Shown: one piece after another, positions 8,334-15,878 of the stretch | Position numbering within the stretch: the first letter of the stretch is position 1 | Layout: every line of letters starts with the position of its first letter | Assembly: GCA_905211485.1 (NCBI GenBank) | Contig: CAJMAW010000038.1 | Coordinates: 1-23,407, forward strand | Reading direction: 5' to 3' | DNA from: an uncultured Lentisphaeria bacterium | GTDB taxonomy: Bacteria > Verrucomicrobiota > Lentisphaeria > Victivallales > UBA1829 | Length of the DNA stretch: 23,407 bases | Notes under the pieces: model-generated | What the model was told of the DNA's origin: nothing | Seen by the model: only the letters and a program-made list of their open reading frames with translations | The model's database searches: none | Translations under genes and position numbers: made by a program

Positions 8334-9974
8334 ATGAAACTGAACGTCCGATTTCTCAGTTCGCTTGAGAAGGTTTTCTGTGAACCGGAACTCAAATCCG
8401 AGCCCCTGACGCATCTGACCGCTCTGCGCGGCGAGACCCTTTCCTTTCAGATTGCTTTGAAATCGGAACGGGGCAGCGCACCAGTCTGGGATGTGCTGGA
8501 GACGGGAATTCCGGAGTTCGAGATCCGCGAAGCCGCCGTTGTTCCGTGCCTGATGCCGGCCGTCCGCGAGGATCCTTACACGCTCCGGACGACGGCGGGG
8601 CTGTATCCGGACCCGCTGGTCCCGCTGTCCGGCCGGATCCGCCTGACGCCCGGCAACTGGCATTCGCTCTGGGTCACGCTGCGTATTCCTGCGGACTTCA
8701 CGCCGGGGAACTGCCAGTTCCGCATCCGCTTCCGGAACGACACGGAGCTGTACTGGGGCGAATTTGAAAATGAAAACTGCGAGTATACGCTGCCCATTGA
8801 AATTCTTTCTCCCGTCCTTCCGGAACAGGAACTTTGCAACATCAACTGGTTTTATGCCGACTGCATTGCCGAATATTACAGGACTCCCTGCTGGAGCGAA
8901 CGCCACTGGGAACTGCTGGAAACGTATTTCCGCAACATGAGGGCTCACGGGATCACGCATCTTCTTACGCCGCTCTGGAGCGTGCCGCTTGACACAGCAG
9001 TCGGGGGGGAACGTCCCACGGCGCAGTTGCTGGGGATCTCGTGGAAGGGGGGGAAATATTCCTTCGACTTTTCTCTTCTGAAACGCTGGATTGACACGGC
9101 CAGACGTTCGGGGTTCGAGCATCTGGAAATGTCACATGCCTTCACTCAGTGGGGCGCGGAGGCGACTCCGAAAATCATTGTGAACGGCGAAAAACGTTTC
9201 GGCTGGCATGTCAGGGCGGATTCCGCGGAGTACCGTGATTTCCTGGAACAGCTTTTCCCGGAACTGCTGGAATTTCTCAGGAAAGAGGGGTTGGAAGGCA
9301 AATGTCTGTTTCACGTATCGGATGAACCGTCTGAAACCCAGCTGGAGAGTTATGCGTATGCCTCGAATCTGCTGAGGAGTCTGCTTCAGGGGAACTATGC
9401 TGTGATCGATGCGCTTTCGCATGTCGACTTTTTCAGGAAGGGGCTTGTTTCCACTCCGGTTCCCGTCACGAACGCGCTGGATGAATTCATGAAGGAGGAG
9501 AAGATCCCGGAACGTTGGGTCTATTACTGCGGCAACTGGGAGGACGGCGTTCCGAACCGGCAGTTCGGAATGCCGTCCGCGCGGAACCGGATCCTGGGCG
9601 TGCTCCTTTTCGTCTACAACCTGGATGGCTTTCTCAACTGGGGATACAACTTCTGGTTCCGGAGTTTTTCCAGAGGCCTTCTGGATCCTTGGAAGGAGAC
9701 CGAGGCGGGGCGCTCCTTCCGGGGCGGCGGCTCCTTCAATGTGTACCCGGGGGAAAACGGTCCCGTCGATTCCATTCATTACGAAGTATTTTACGAAGCG
9801 TTGCAGGACTTGCGAGCGCTCCGGGCTCTGGAGAAAAGAATCGGCCGCGAAGAAGTCCTGCGCATATTGACGGAAGGCCTTTCAGAACCTCTTAGCATGC
9901 GGCACTATCCGCGTTCGGCAAGCTGGATTCTGGAAACACGGGAGAAAATCAACCGCCGTCTGGCTATGGAATGA
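8334..9974 (+). CDS. GH123-type (DUF4091) glycoside hydrolase
   Basis: This 546-residue protein matches the architecture of GH123/DUF4091 enzymes, whose characterised members are beta-N-acetylgalactosaminidases acting by substrate-assisted catalysis. Residues ~1-165 are a beta-rich N-terminal domain ('LRGETLSFQIAL', 'WHSLWVTLRIPADFTPGNC'). Residues ~170-470 are a TIM-barrel. The motif F-H-V-S-D330-E331-P-S has the adjacent Asp-Glu pair of GH123. The conserved C-terminal DUF4091 stretch includes 'GVLLFVYNLDGFLNWGYNFW' and 'RALRALEKRIG'. The ATG at 8334 has GAGAGAGGAA upstream. No signal peptide is seen. It is probably part of the preceding catabolic locus but lies after a 251-base gap, so it may have its own promoter. 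Confidence 0.82.
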   Translation: MKLNVRFLSSLEKVFCEPELKSEPLTHLTALRGETLSFQIALKSERGSAPVWDVLETGIPEFEIREAAVVPCLMPAVREDPYTLRTTAGLYPDPLVPLSGRIRLTPGNWHSLWVTLRIPADFTPGNCQFRIRFRNDTELYWGEFENENCEYTLPIEILSPVLPEQELCNINWFYADCIAEYYRTPCWSERHWELLETYFRNMRAHGITHLLTPLWSVPLDTAVGGERPTAQLLGISWKGGKYSFDFSLLKRWIDTARRSGFEHLEMSHAFTQWGAEATPKIIVNGEKRFGWHVRADSAEYRDFLEQLFPELLEFLRKEGLEGKCLFHVSDEPSETQLESYAYASNLLRSLLQGNYAVIDALSHVDFFRKGLVSTPVPVTNALDEFMKEEKIPERWVYYCGNWEDGVPNRQFGMPSARNRILGVLLFVYNLDGFLNWGYNFWFRSFSRGLLDPWKETEAGRSFRGGGSFNVYPGENGPVDSIHYEVFYEALQDLRALRALEKRIGREEVLRILTEGLSEPLSMRHYPRSASWILETREKINRRLAME

Positions 9975-10080
9975 GAGTTTTAAGAGACATGCCGCGTTCT
10001 CATCGGCCTGAGTCCCGGTCCGGATGAGATGCTTCTTTCGGGTATTTCTCCCGGATTTGCTGTACCTGAGAACGGGAATG

Positions 10081-10109
10081 CTTTCTTTCCTTTTTTCCCG
10101 TAAAGAAAG
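10081..10109. terminator. Possible hairpin between convergent genes
   Basis: CTTTCTTT (10081-10088) and AAAGAAAG (10102-10109) form an 8-base stem with a 13-base loop in the 168-base gap between the + strand GH123-type gene and the - strand deacetylase. A T-rich stretch lies downstream on the + strand (from about 10124) but not directly at the stem. The call is weak. Confidence 0.25.
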
Positions 10110-10142
10110 GGGGGCGGAGCGTAAATTTTTTTATTTCATTTT

Positions 10143-10934
10143 TTATTTCAGTTCCACCGTGGCGCCCGGTTCGATCCTGACAGGTTCCCAGTTGTTTTTG
10201 ATCCAGACCGGAATGGCGGAGGGATTGGAAACCAGTTTTCCGTCGATTCCGAAGATCAGGCGTCTGCATGCCTGCACGTAATCGTAGATTTCGATGTTGG
10301 TGGCGTACCAGACGCTGGCGATATCCTTCATCTGTGAGCAGAAGGATTCGATCAGATCCCAGTTTCCGTCGTTGTCGAATTCATAGCTGTGGCCCCAGAT
10401 GTAAAGGAGATTCAAGCCGTAGGTTTCTTTGACAAGACGTTTTCCGAGTTCGGCGATGTTGGCCTTGTGGTGAGCGGTGGGATGCCATTTCATGAAATCC
10501 TCCGGGATATCGAAACGGCCGGTGGACTGGACTGTTCTGGAATAAACGATTCCGAGAGTTTTCAGAATTGCGATGCTGTCGTCGTCATACCTGCCGCAAG
10601 GGTAGGATAGTCCGCGGACGGGATAGTGGATGACGGATTCCAGGATCTTGCGGTCCCTGCGGATTTCTTCGATTGTCTGGACTGGGGGAATGCGCGGGTA
10701 GTTGTGATGGGTCAATCCATGACAGGCCACTTCATGCCCCGCATAGAGTGCGGGATATTCTTCATATTTGACATGGTCGGGGTTGTCGTTCAATCCTGAA
10801 TTGAGATGGAAGGTGGCCTTCATGCCGTAGCGGTTGAAGATGTCGACAAGAGTGCGGTCATGAATGGTTCCGTCATCGTAACTGAAAGTCAGCGCCTGGG
10901 CTTTGCCTTCGGGAAAACAATAGAGCAAATTCAT
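10143..10934 (-). CDS. CE4-like polysaccharide deacetylase (copy 1)
   Basis: This 263-residue protein has a NodB-like fold, predicted to remove N- or O-acetyl groups from a saccharide using a divalent metal. The metal triad is visible: D21 in 'TFSYDDG', and H72 and H76 in 'HEVACHGLTHH'. The later motifs 'LSYPCGRYDDD' and 'KWHPTAHH' match CE4 motifs 3 and 4. There is no signal peptide, so it is predicted to be cytoplasmic, unlike peptidoglycan deacetylases. A strong Shine-Dalgarno site (AAAGGAGA) precedes the ATG. It is a clear paralogue of the gene 72 bases upstream (11007-11807), and the two probably form one operon. The substrate is unknown; amino sugars from the neighbouring hexosaminidase locus are a reasonable idea. 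Confidence 0.85.
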   Translation of the reverse strand: MNLLYCFPEGKAQALTFSYDDGTIHDRTLVDIFNRYGMKATFHLNSGLNDNPDHVKYEEYPALYAGHEVACHGLTHHNYPRIPPVQTIEEIRRDRKILESVIHYPVRGLSYPCGRYDDDSIAILKTLGIVYSRTVQSTGRFDIPEDFMKWHPTAHHKANIAELGKRLVKETYGLNLLYIWGHSYEFDNDGNWDLIESFCSQMKDIASVWYATNIEIYDYVQACRRLIFGIDGKLVSNPSAIPVWIKNNWEPVRIEPGATVELK

Positions 10935-11006
10935 TGCGGCAGTCTCCTTTTTGTGTATGATGATGTGGAAAGTGTATGTGCATCCGTGTCTGTTCAGGGG
11001 GGAGCG

Positions 11007-11807
11007 TCAGCTCAGGAAAAGCGTTTCGCCGGGAGGAATTTCCCGGACGCCTTCAGGAGTGTCGATCCAGACGGAAAGCACCGAGGGATTCCGGACGAAA
11101 TGATTGTCCATTGCTGGAATCAGGCTCCTGCACGCCTCGACGTAATCATGGATTTCCATATTCGTGGCATACCAGACGGCGTCGTTGTGTGCCATGAAGT
11201 CGCAGAATTCTTCGATGATCTCCCAGTTGTTGTTCCGGTCGAATTCAAAAGCGTGTCCCCAGATGTAGAGGAGATGGAGTCCCCAGGGATTGTTCAGGAA
11301 GGCTTTGCCGAGTTCCAGGATGTTTTCCCTGTGATGTGCGGTCGGATGCCATTCCAGCCAGTCTTCCGGAATATAGTTTGTGCGCCGCAAGGACTGCACT
11401 GTCCGGGCATAGACGATTCCCAGTGCGCGGAGAACGGATTTCACTTCCTCCGTGTAGGTGCCGAAGGGATAGGCCATTCCGTTGACGGGACAGCCGACGG
11501 CCTTCTCCAGCGCGATGCGGTCGCTGCGGACGTCTTCCAGAAGCGATGTGAGGGTGATCTGTTCTTCAAACGGATGGCAGGCCCCGTGACAGGCCACTTC
11601 ATGCCCGTGATCCAGAAAGACGCTTTTCAGTTCGTCCAGATGGATTTTCCCAGGGTTGTTCTGGAAGGCGGAATTCAGATTGAACGTCGCTTTCATGCCG
11701 TGTCGGGTGAAGATTTCGGCAAGGCGGCGGTCGCAGTCGTTGCCGTCATCGTAACTGAATGTCAGGGCTTTTTTTCTCCCCTGAGGGAAAAGGTAGGAAA
11801 TGGCCAT
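11007..11807 (-). CDS. CE4-like polysaccharide deacetylase (copy 2)
   Basis: This 266-residue protein is a paralogue of the downstream copy, with colinear motifs: D20-D21 in 'TFSYDDG', H74 and H78 in 'HEVACHGACH', 'MAYPFGTYTEE', 'LEWHPTAHH' and 'LHLLYIWGHAFEF'. Both copies share the unusual YDDG form of motif 1 and the C-terminal 'WYATNxEIxDYVxACRxLI'. They look like a local duplication that has since diverged. No signal peptide is seen. The ribosome site is weak (GAAAGAAA). It is the first gene of the pair, so the promoter should lie in the 344-base region at 11808-12151. Confidence 0.85.
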   Translation of the reverse strand: MAISYLFPQGRKKALTFSYDDGNDCDRRLAEIFTRHGMKATFNLNSAFQNNPGKIHLDELKSVFLDHGHEVACHGACHPFEEQITLTSLLEDVRSDRIALEKAVGCPVNGMAYPFGTYTEEVKSVLRALGIVYARTVQSLRRTNYIPEDWLEWHPTAHHRENILELGKAFLNNPWGLHLLYIWGHAFEFDRNNNWEIIEEFCDFMAHNDAVWYATNMEIHDYVEACRSLIPAMDNHFVRNPSVLSVWIDTPEGVREIPPGETLFLS

Positions 11808-12151
11808 TTTCTTTCTGTCCCATCCTTCTGTTCTGTCTGTTTTTTACCATTGCTTGCACTATGGAGCCGGGAGCGGATTTCATCTTCTCCGCTGCTTTTT
11901 CTTCTGTTCCACAATGTCTCTTCCTGAAGAAAAGAAATAATAGAATGTGGAAACGGAAAAACGGAGGGTGAAGAGAGAAAAAGGCGTTTTTCCCCGATCC
12001 TGTCCTCTCCAGGGATAAGATGGCGGTCCCGGAAATGAAATGCAAGCCGGAGTCTTTTGAAAAAAGGTATTTTCCCCCGCAGAAAACGGGGGAAAGGGGA
12101 GAAATGATGGATATCCCCGGGAAGCGCGCGCGGAAAAAGTGACGGAACTTC
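11808..12151. other. Non-coding region upstream of the deacetylase pair
   Basis: This 344-base stretch separates the deacetylase pair from the DUF6528-like gene, all on the - strand. It contains the hairpin terminator at 12060-12095. The rest should carry the promoter of the deacetylase pair, but no convincing -35/-10 combination, operator or RNA structure was found. The short frames that cross it show no recognisable protein. Confidence 0.5.
12060..12095 (-). terminator. Intrinsic terminator after the DUF6528-like gene
   Basis: A perfect 9-base stem, TTTCCCCCG (12071-12079) with CGGGGGAAA (12087-12095), encloses a 7-base loop. On the - strand it is followed by ATACC and then a T-run. It starts 57 bases after the stop of the DUF6528-like gene and should end that transcript. 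Confidence 0.65.
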
Positions 12152-13267
12152 CTAGTTGCCGACACTCGCTTTTCCGGCGTCTGATTCGTTCCCCCCGCCG
12201 GGGGAGGCGCCGCCGCGCTGCAGGGGGCCGTAGCTGAATTCATTGTGTGTGAAAAAGCGGAATTTGTAGAAGCGCATGTTTTTCCGTGTGCGGAAATTCT
12301 GGAGTTTGCCGTCTTCTTTCAGCAGGGAGACGGTGTCCGTCCACCACTGTTCGCGCGGGATGGCCACGATGACGGGTCCGCCTGGGAATGCCTGCGAAAT
12401 GCTTTTGCAGACCACTCTGGAAAAGGGAGTGTATGTTTTGGAGACGGTATCGAAGAGAACGATGCTTCGTCCGGTCAGGAAGAGTTTTCTCGTTCCCGGG
12501 ACCGGGAACAGGTCATGTCCCCAGAATTTCCGGTTCTTTTCAACGGGATAGAGCGCTGTCATCTTCAGGGCGGGGAAGGGCTTGCGTTCATATTCCCAGC
12601 GGCTGATTCCATCCGCGTCGTCTACCCAGAGGCAGTTCTGTTCGTAATCCCAGACTGTTCCATGGATGTCGGGGAGAGGATAGGACACATGCCTGACCGT
12701 CTCCGGATGGAGGGGATCATAGGTACTGAGATCAAAAAGTTCCAGTTTTCCGTCCGCTCCGGATGCCGCGCTCACGACATTGCCGTCCGGCAGCAGTTCG
12801 GCGGAATGGCAGCCGCGGGAATAGACGCAGAAGATGGTTTTCTTGTCCTTCATCCGGATGAGGGTCACCGCTCCGCTCGATCCTGTTACAAGAAGATGTG
12901 TCATGTTGAGCACCGGTTTCGCATCCGTGATTCCGCCGAACCAGGGAATGCATTGTGCAGGGAGCCCATCCGTATCGAAGACCGGGTGCCAGTTCCAGAG
13001 CAGGGCCTGGGGGGTGTCCCAGTCTTCGCATCCGCTGTCAAGAAGAAGAATCCGGGAGCCGTACTGTTCCGTGCCGAGAATCGGAGGAAGGGCGGAGGAA
13101 GAGGTGGAAGAGATGGTGTTTGCTGTCGTTGCCGCCGTCGTCGCCGAGGATTTCCCGGACAATGAGGAAACGGGGCCTTCCCCGGAGGCGCTTCCGTAAA
13201 GAGGAATGAATGGAAGTGTCGCGCCTGCAAGAAGCGGAGTGATTTTCAGGAACGTGGAAAGTTTCAT
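12152..13267 (-). CDS. Secreted DUF6528-like protein, probable beta-propeller
   Basis: This 371-residue protein has a probable Sec signal peptide (KLSTFLKITPLLAGATLPFI...GSASG). A low-complexity Ser/Thr/Ala linker runs from about 30 to 62 and is followed by a repeat-like beta domain. The stretches 'RILLLDSGCEDWDTPQALLWNWHPV', 'TDAKPVLNMTHLLVTGSSGAVTLI' and 'CHSAELLPDGNVVSAASG' resemble the DUF6528 family of predicted beta-propellers. That assignment is from memory of the pattern and is moderate. The C-terminus ends in a Gly/Ser-rich tail. A good ribosome site (GGAGCC) precedes the start. It lies 66 bases downstream of the NTF2-like gene and has its own terminator. The function is unknown; binding of an extracellular ligand or glycan is possible. 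Confidence 0.6.
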   Translation of the reverse strand: MKLSTFLKITPLLAGATLPFIPLYGSASGEGPVSSLSGKSSATTAATTANTISSTSSSALPPILGTEQYGSRILLLDSGCEDWDTPQALLWNWHPVFDTDGLPAQCIPWFGGITDAKPVLNMTHLLVTGSSGAVTLIRMKDKKTIFCVYSRGCHSAELLPDGNVVSAASGADGKLELFDLSTYDPLHPETVRHVSYPLPDIHGTVWDYEQNCLWVDDADGISRWEYERKPFPALKMTALYPVEKNRKFWGHDLFPVPGTRKLFLTGRSIVLFDTVSKTYTPFSRVVCKSISQAFPGGPVIVAIPREQWWTDTVSLLKEDGKLQNFRTRKNMRFYKFRFFTHNEFSYGPLQRGGASPGGGNESDAGKASVGN

Positions 13268-13333
13268 GCGTGGCTCCTTTTTTTCTGATGAGATCTTTTT
13301 TTTTTCAGTTTGTTCCGTTTCCTTGAGTGAGTG

Positions 13334-13873
13334 TCATGAATCACTGAAAACCTCTTGGATTTCAAGATGTTTAAATTTCCATTCGCCTTCCTTGCGGAGG
13401 AGGCCGGCGGAAAGTTCCCGGATTTCCCGGACTTCTTCTCCGTTCGTCAGCCTGCCGGTCAGGACGGCGGAAAAATGGACGTGGGCCTCTGTATCGGAAA
13501 GAATCTCGAATTCATAATCGAGAAAGTCGAGTCGGAGTGAGGAAAAGAGTTTCCTAACATTGAAGATTCTCGTCTGGAGTTCCTCTTTCCGGAAGGTCCC
13601 TGTCATATGCGAGTCGGGCAGCTCGAAGCTGACGCTGTCGCAGCACGCGGACGCTGCGGCTTTTGCTTTTCCTGCCGCCACGATCAACCCTTCGTTTCCG
13701 TTTTTTTCCATCTCTCCGGAAAGGGCGGAAAAAACCTTTTTGATGCGCGTTTCCTCACTTTCTCTGAAGAAAAAAAAGCAGACGCAGAAGACTCCTCCGC
13801 AGAGAAGACAGCCAGTCAGCAGAAAAAAGAGCGCCTTCCGGAGGGAAGGCCTTTCCCGTGATGATGCTACCAT
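13334..13873 (-). CDS. Membrane-anchored NTF2-like protein of unknown function
   Basis: This 179-residue protein has one N-terminal membrane helix (residues ~12-37, 'KALFFLLTGCLLCGGVFCVC' then FFFF), so the rest should face the periplasm. The C-terminal ~130 residues have the alternating pattern of an NTF2/SnoaL-like cone: 'AHVHFSAVLTGRL' followed by 'LLRKEGEWKFKHLEIQEVF'. No catalytic residues are evident. The start overlaps the end of the signal peptidase gene by 7 bases and has a GGAAA ribosome site, so it is translationally coupled to it. The fold assignment is inference from pattern alone. It could accompany the signal peptidase or the downstream secreted protein. Confidence 0.55.
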   Translation of the reverse strand: MVASSRERPSLRKALFFLLTGCLLCGGVFCVCFFFFRESEETRIKKVFSALSGEMEKNGNEGLIVAAGKAKAAASACCDSVSFELPDSHMTGTFRKEELQTRIFNVRKLFSSLRLDFLDYEFEILSDTEAHVHFSAVLTGRLTNGEEVREIRELSAGLLRKEGEWKFKHLEIQEVFSDS

Positions 13874-14496
13874 AAGGGCTTTCCTTTCAGTCGCTTTTTT
13901 TCAATCTGGCCGAACTGGTGTTCGGAAAACGGCATGGAACGGTTGTCTCCGACAACATAGATTTTCCCTTTCCCCACCGTGCGCGGCGGACGGTTCCAGT
14001 CACACGGATAGCGGACGTACGGTTCCTCCAGTGCTTTCCCGTTGACATACAGTTCCCCCTCCCGGAATTCCACCGTCTCCCCTTCAAAAGCCACGACGCG
14101 TTTGAGCAGCATCAGACGATTCCCCGCATAACGCAGAATCACCACGTCTCCACGTTTCGGTTCAGAAAACCAGATTGCGGGAATCCAGCAGAAATTGAAT
14201 CCTTCCTCCGGATAAGTCGGCATCATGCTTCCCCCGTGAATGAATACAGGCTGGCAGATGAAACGGAAGAAGAAAAAGGCCGCCGCCGCAAGCAGGCCGA
14301 GTCGGATGAAAAACAGGCGTTTCATCCGGGGAAGGAAAAAGCGTCTCAGCAGATTTCCATCCTCCCGGAGGGAAGGCGGAACCTTTGTTTCCGTTTCCTT
14401 TTTTCCGTCTTTCCCGTCGGCAGGAGATGCTGTTCCCGTTGTCCCTGAAAGATCCCGGTCCATTTTTCCGCTGCGTTCTCCGTTCCCCGGTTCCAT
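13867..14496 (-). CDS. lepB: Signal peptidase I
   Basis: This 209-residue type I signal peptidase removes signal peptides from exported proteins at the inner membrane. The catalytic serine is S90 in 'HGGSMMPTYPEEG' and the general base is K132 in 'LKRVVAFEGE'. Box E is 'VVGDNRSMPFSEHQFGQI'. One membrane helix (residues ~60-82) precedes the catalytic domain. The first ~50 residues are charged and low-complexity, an unusual cytoplasmic extension. The true start could be the internal Met at residue 12 (position 14463), which has a GGAAAA-type site close by. The catalytic domain is compact, without the long insertion of E. coli LepB. The gene heads a group with the NTF2-like and DUF6528-like genes. 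Confidence 0.9.
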   Translation of the reverse strand: MEPGNGERSGKMDRDLSGTTGTASPADGKDGKKETETKVPPSLREDGNLLRRFFLPRMKRLFFIRLGLLAAAAFFFFRFICQPVFIHGGSMMPTYPEEGFNFCWIPAIWFSEPKRGDVVILRYAGNRLMLLKRVVAFEGETVEFREGELYVNGKALEEPYVRYPCDWNRPPRTVGKGKIYVVGDNRSMPFSEHQFGQIEKKRLKGKPLW

Positions 14497-14527
14497 TCAT
14501 TATCCCGTGATCTCTTCCCGCAACAAA

Positions 14528-14557
14528 ATAATACCTTCTCCGCGGAAAATCAAGGAA
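14528..14557 (-). promoter_or_regulatory. Candidate promoter for the signal peptidase group
   Basis: On the - strand a good -10 box TATTAT (14528-14533) lies about 30 bases before the ATG at 14496. The upstream element is poor: TTCCTT at 18 bases or TTGATT at 14 bases. The divergent region 14497-14705 must also hold the promoter for the + strand gene at 14706; there TTGACG at 14635-14640 is present without a good -10. Confidence 0.25.
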
Positions 14558-14705
14558 TCAGGCAAAGAAAGAAAAACAGAGGCAATAGAAAAGGAAGGGG
14601 CAGGGGACTGATGATCTCCGGCGAGGATTTTGTTTTGACGCTTTCCTCCTTCATAAGATAAGAAAGAAAAAAACAACCCAATCCCTAACAAAAGGAAAAT
14701 GAATC

Positions 14706-15047
14706 ATGCAGATCACATTCAGCAGAACGGGCATGGAGTCCATGACGCTCGACATCATCCCGGGAACGCTCAGGCTTAACGATGAATGCGTTGATGCCGG
14801 AGACTCCTCCATCCCGAAAATCCGGAACGCCAGGGGCGCTTCCGGCAGCTGCAGCGTCCTGATTGACGATGAAAATTTCACATATGAAAAGGCTGTTTTG
14901 CTGATTTCTCCCGCAGGAGCAGGCTCCACGTCGGTCACCGGTGCGGCGACGTGTCATGATGCCATCGTGGATGTCAGCATCACGGGAAGCGGCGTCCAGA
15001 CCGCCTCCATCAGCTGGAAAGGCGCCGTCTCCGCCGGCAATTCCTGA
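14706..15047 (+). CDS. Small beta-rich protein of unknown function (A)
   Basis: This 113-residue protein is not recognised. It has no signal peptide or membrane helix. Most of it shows alternating hydrophobic/polar residues, suggesting a beta-sandwich: 'SGSCSVLIDDENFTYEKAVLLISP', then 'DAIVDVSITGSGVQTASISWKG'. The strong ribosome site AAAAGGAAAA and isolated position support a real gene. The Gly/Ser-rich strand pairs near the C-terminus recall phage-type tail-tube proteins, but this is only a resemblance of pattern. It is followed after 255 bases by a second protein of nearly the same size (15303-15650), and the two appear to form a unit closed by the terminator at 15689. Confidence 0.65.
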   Translation: MQITFSRTGMESMTLDIIPGTLRLNDECVDAGDSSIPKIRNARGASGSCSVLIDDENFTYEKAVLLISPAGAGSTSVTGAATCHDAIVDVSITGSGVQTASISWKGAVSAGNS

Positions 15048-15302
15048 ACTCGTACTCCGGAATTCCCGGTTCTTTCTCCAGGGAGGATGTCCATTTTCCC
15101 CTCCTCCTTCTCCTCATCATCATGATCATCATCATGCTGCTGCACATTTTCCATTCTGTTTCCATCATCCCCCCGGGCTTCCCGTGTATTGTGGGAACAG
15201 AAGTGCATTATCGGACACCGGGGCGGAAACAAGGCAGGCAGAATCAATCCGATCGGCAAAAAACGATTTCCAGACAAACAGAAAAGAAAGGAACTCAACA
15301 GA

Positions 15303-15650
15303 ATGTCCTCCTCCCGTATCGCCTTCAATAAAGTTGTCGTCGATTCGACGGCGATCAGCGGAAGCGAATTCGTTTCCGGCAGCGGCCTTCTTTCTCTCCG
15401 CGGAAACGACAAAAGCGTGGCCACCGCCGACGGCATCATTCATTATTTCCGGATTTCCCTTACTCCGGAACTTTCCTTCCAGGTGTTCGGAGACAAAATT
15501 TCCCTTTCCTCTCCTCCTGGCGAAGCGGTCTCCGTGAGCGTCTATCAGAATGAGAAGCAGATCTATACATTCCAGGGACTTGTGACTGTAACGCGTTCCA
15601 GCGATCCGGACCTTTCCACCATCAGTATTTCCGGGAATCCGGAATTCTGA
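15303..15650 (+). CDS. Small beta-rich protein of unknown function (B)
   Basis: This 115-residue protein is not recognised. The ATG at 15303 is chosen for its AAAGGAA ribosome site; the longer in-frame extension from 15189 has no such site and a basic, non-family-like sequence. The protein is rich in Ser, Val and Ile, with a strand pattern such as 'FRISLTPELSFQVFGDKISL' and 'EAVSVSVYQNEKQIYTFQG'. It ends 'TISISGNPEF', comparable to the 'AVSAGNS' end of protein A. There is no signal peptide, membrane helix or catalytic motif. A strong terminator follows. A tail-tube-like or other self-assembling beta fold is possible but unproven. Confidence 0.65.
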   Translation: MSSSRIAFNKVVVDSTAISGSEFVSGSGLLSLRGNDKSVATADGIIHYFRISLTPELSFQVFGDKISLSSPPGEAVSVSVYQNEKQIYTFQGLVTVTRSSDPDLSTISISGNPEF

Positions 15651-15688
15651 TTTTCCCTTTCATTTCAAGCCTTCCCATCTGAATGATT

Positions 15689-15737
15689 ACGCCTCCCCTG
15701 CCGAAAGTGCCGAAAGGGACAGGGAAGGCGTTTTTTT
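15689..15737 (+). terminator. Strong intrinsic terminator after protein B
   Basis: The arms ACGCCTCCCCTG (15689-15700) and CAGGGAAGGCGT (15720-15731) pair over 12 positions with one mismatch and are followed at once by seven T. It lies 39 bases after the stop of protein B and ends the two-gene unit. On the opposite strand there is no T-run, so it does not clearly serve the lipid cluster that ends at 15879. Confidence 0.85.
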
Positions 15738-15878
15738 CTTTTCTTCCCTTTTTCTTTTCCTTCTCTTCTCCCTTCTCCTTCTTCCGGAACTGAAGGGCCG
15801 GCCGCCCGCCCGGCAGACGGTTTTTTGCCCGGCTCATGAACTTGTCTCCGGAGAAGGGGACAGGGAGAGGCTGAATCT

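Noticed and set aside
10806..11927. 373-residue open frame on the + strand across both deacetylase genes
   Set aside because: It mirrors two paralogous CE4 genes and repeats the same antisense pattern twice; no own ribosome site or domain.
15112..15137. CAT-rich trinucleotide run between proteins A and B
   Set aside because: Short and imperfect, not in a coding frame, and only an 8-base palindrome (ATGATCAT) within it; no evidence for a functional repeat.
15801..15836. GCCCGGC repeats after the lipid cluster as a terminator
   Set aside because: The copies are direct, not inverted, so they do not form a hairpin with a T-run on the - strand.
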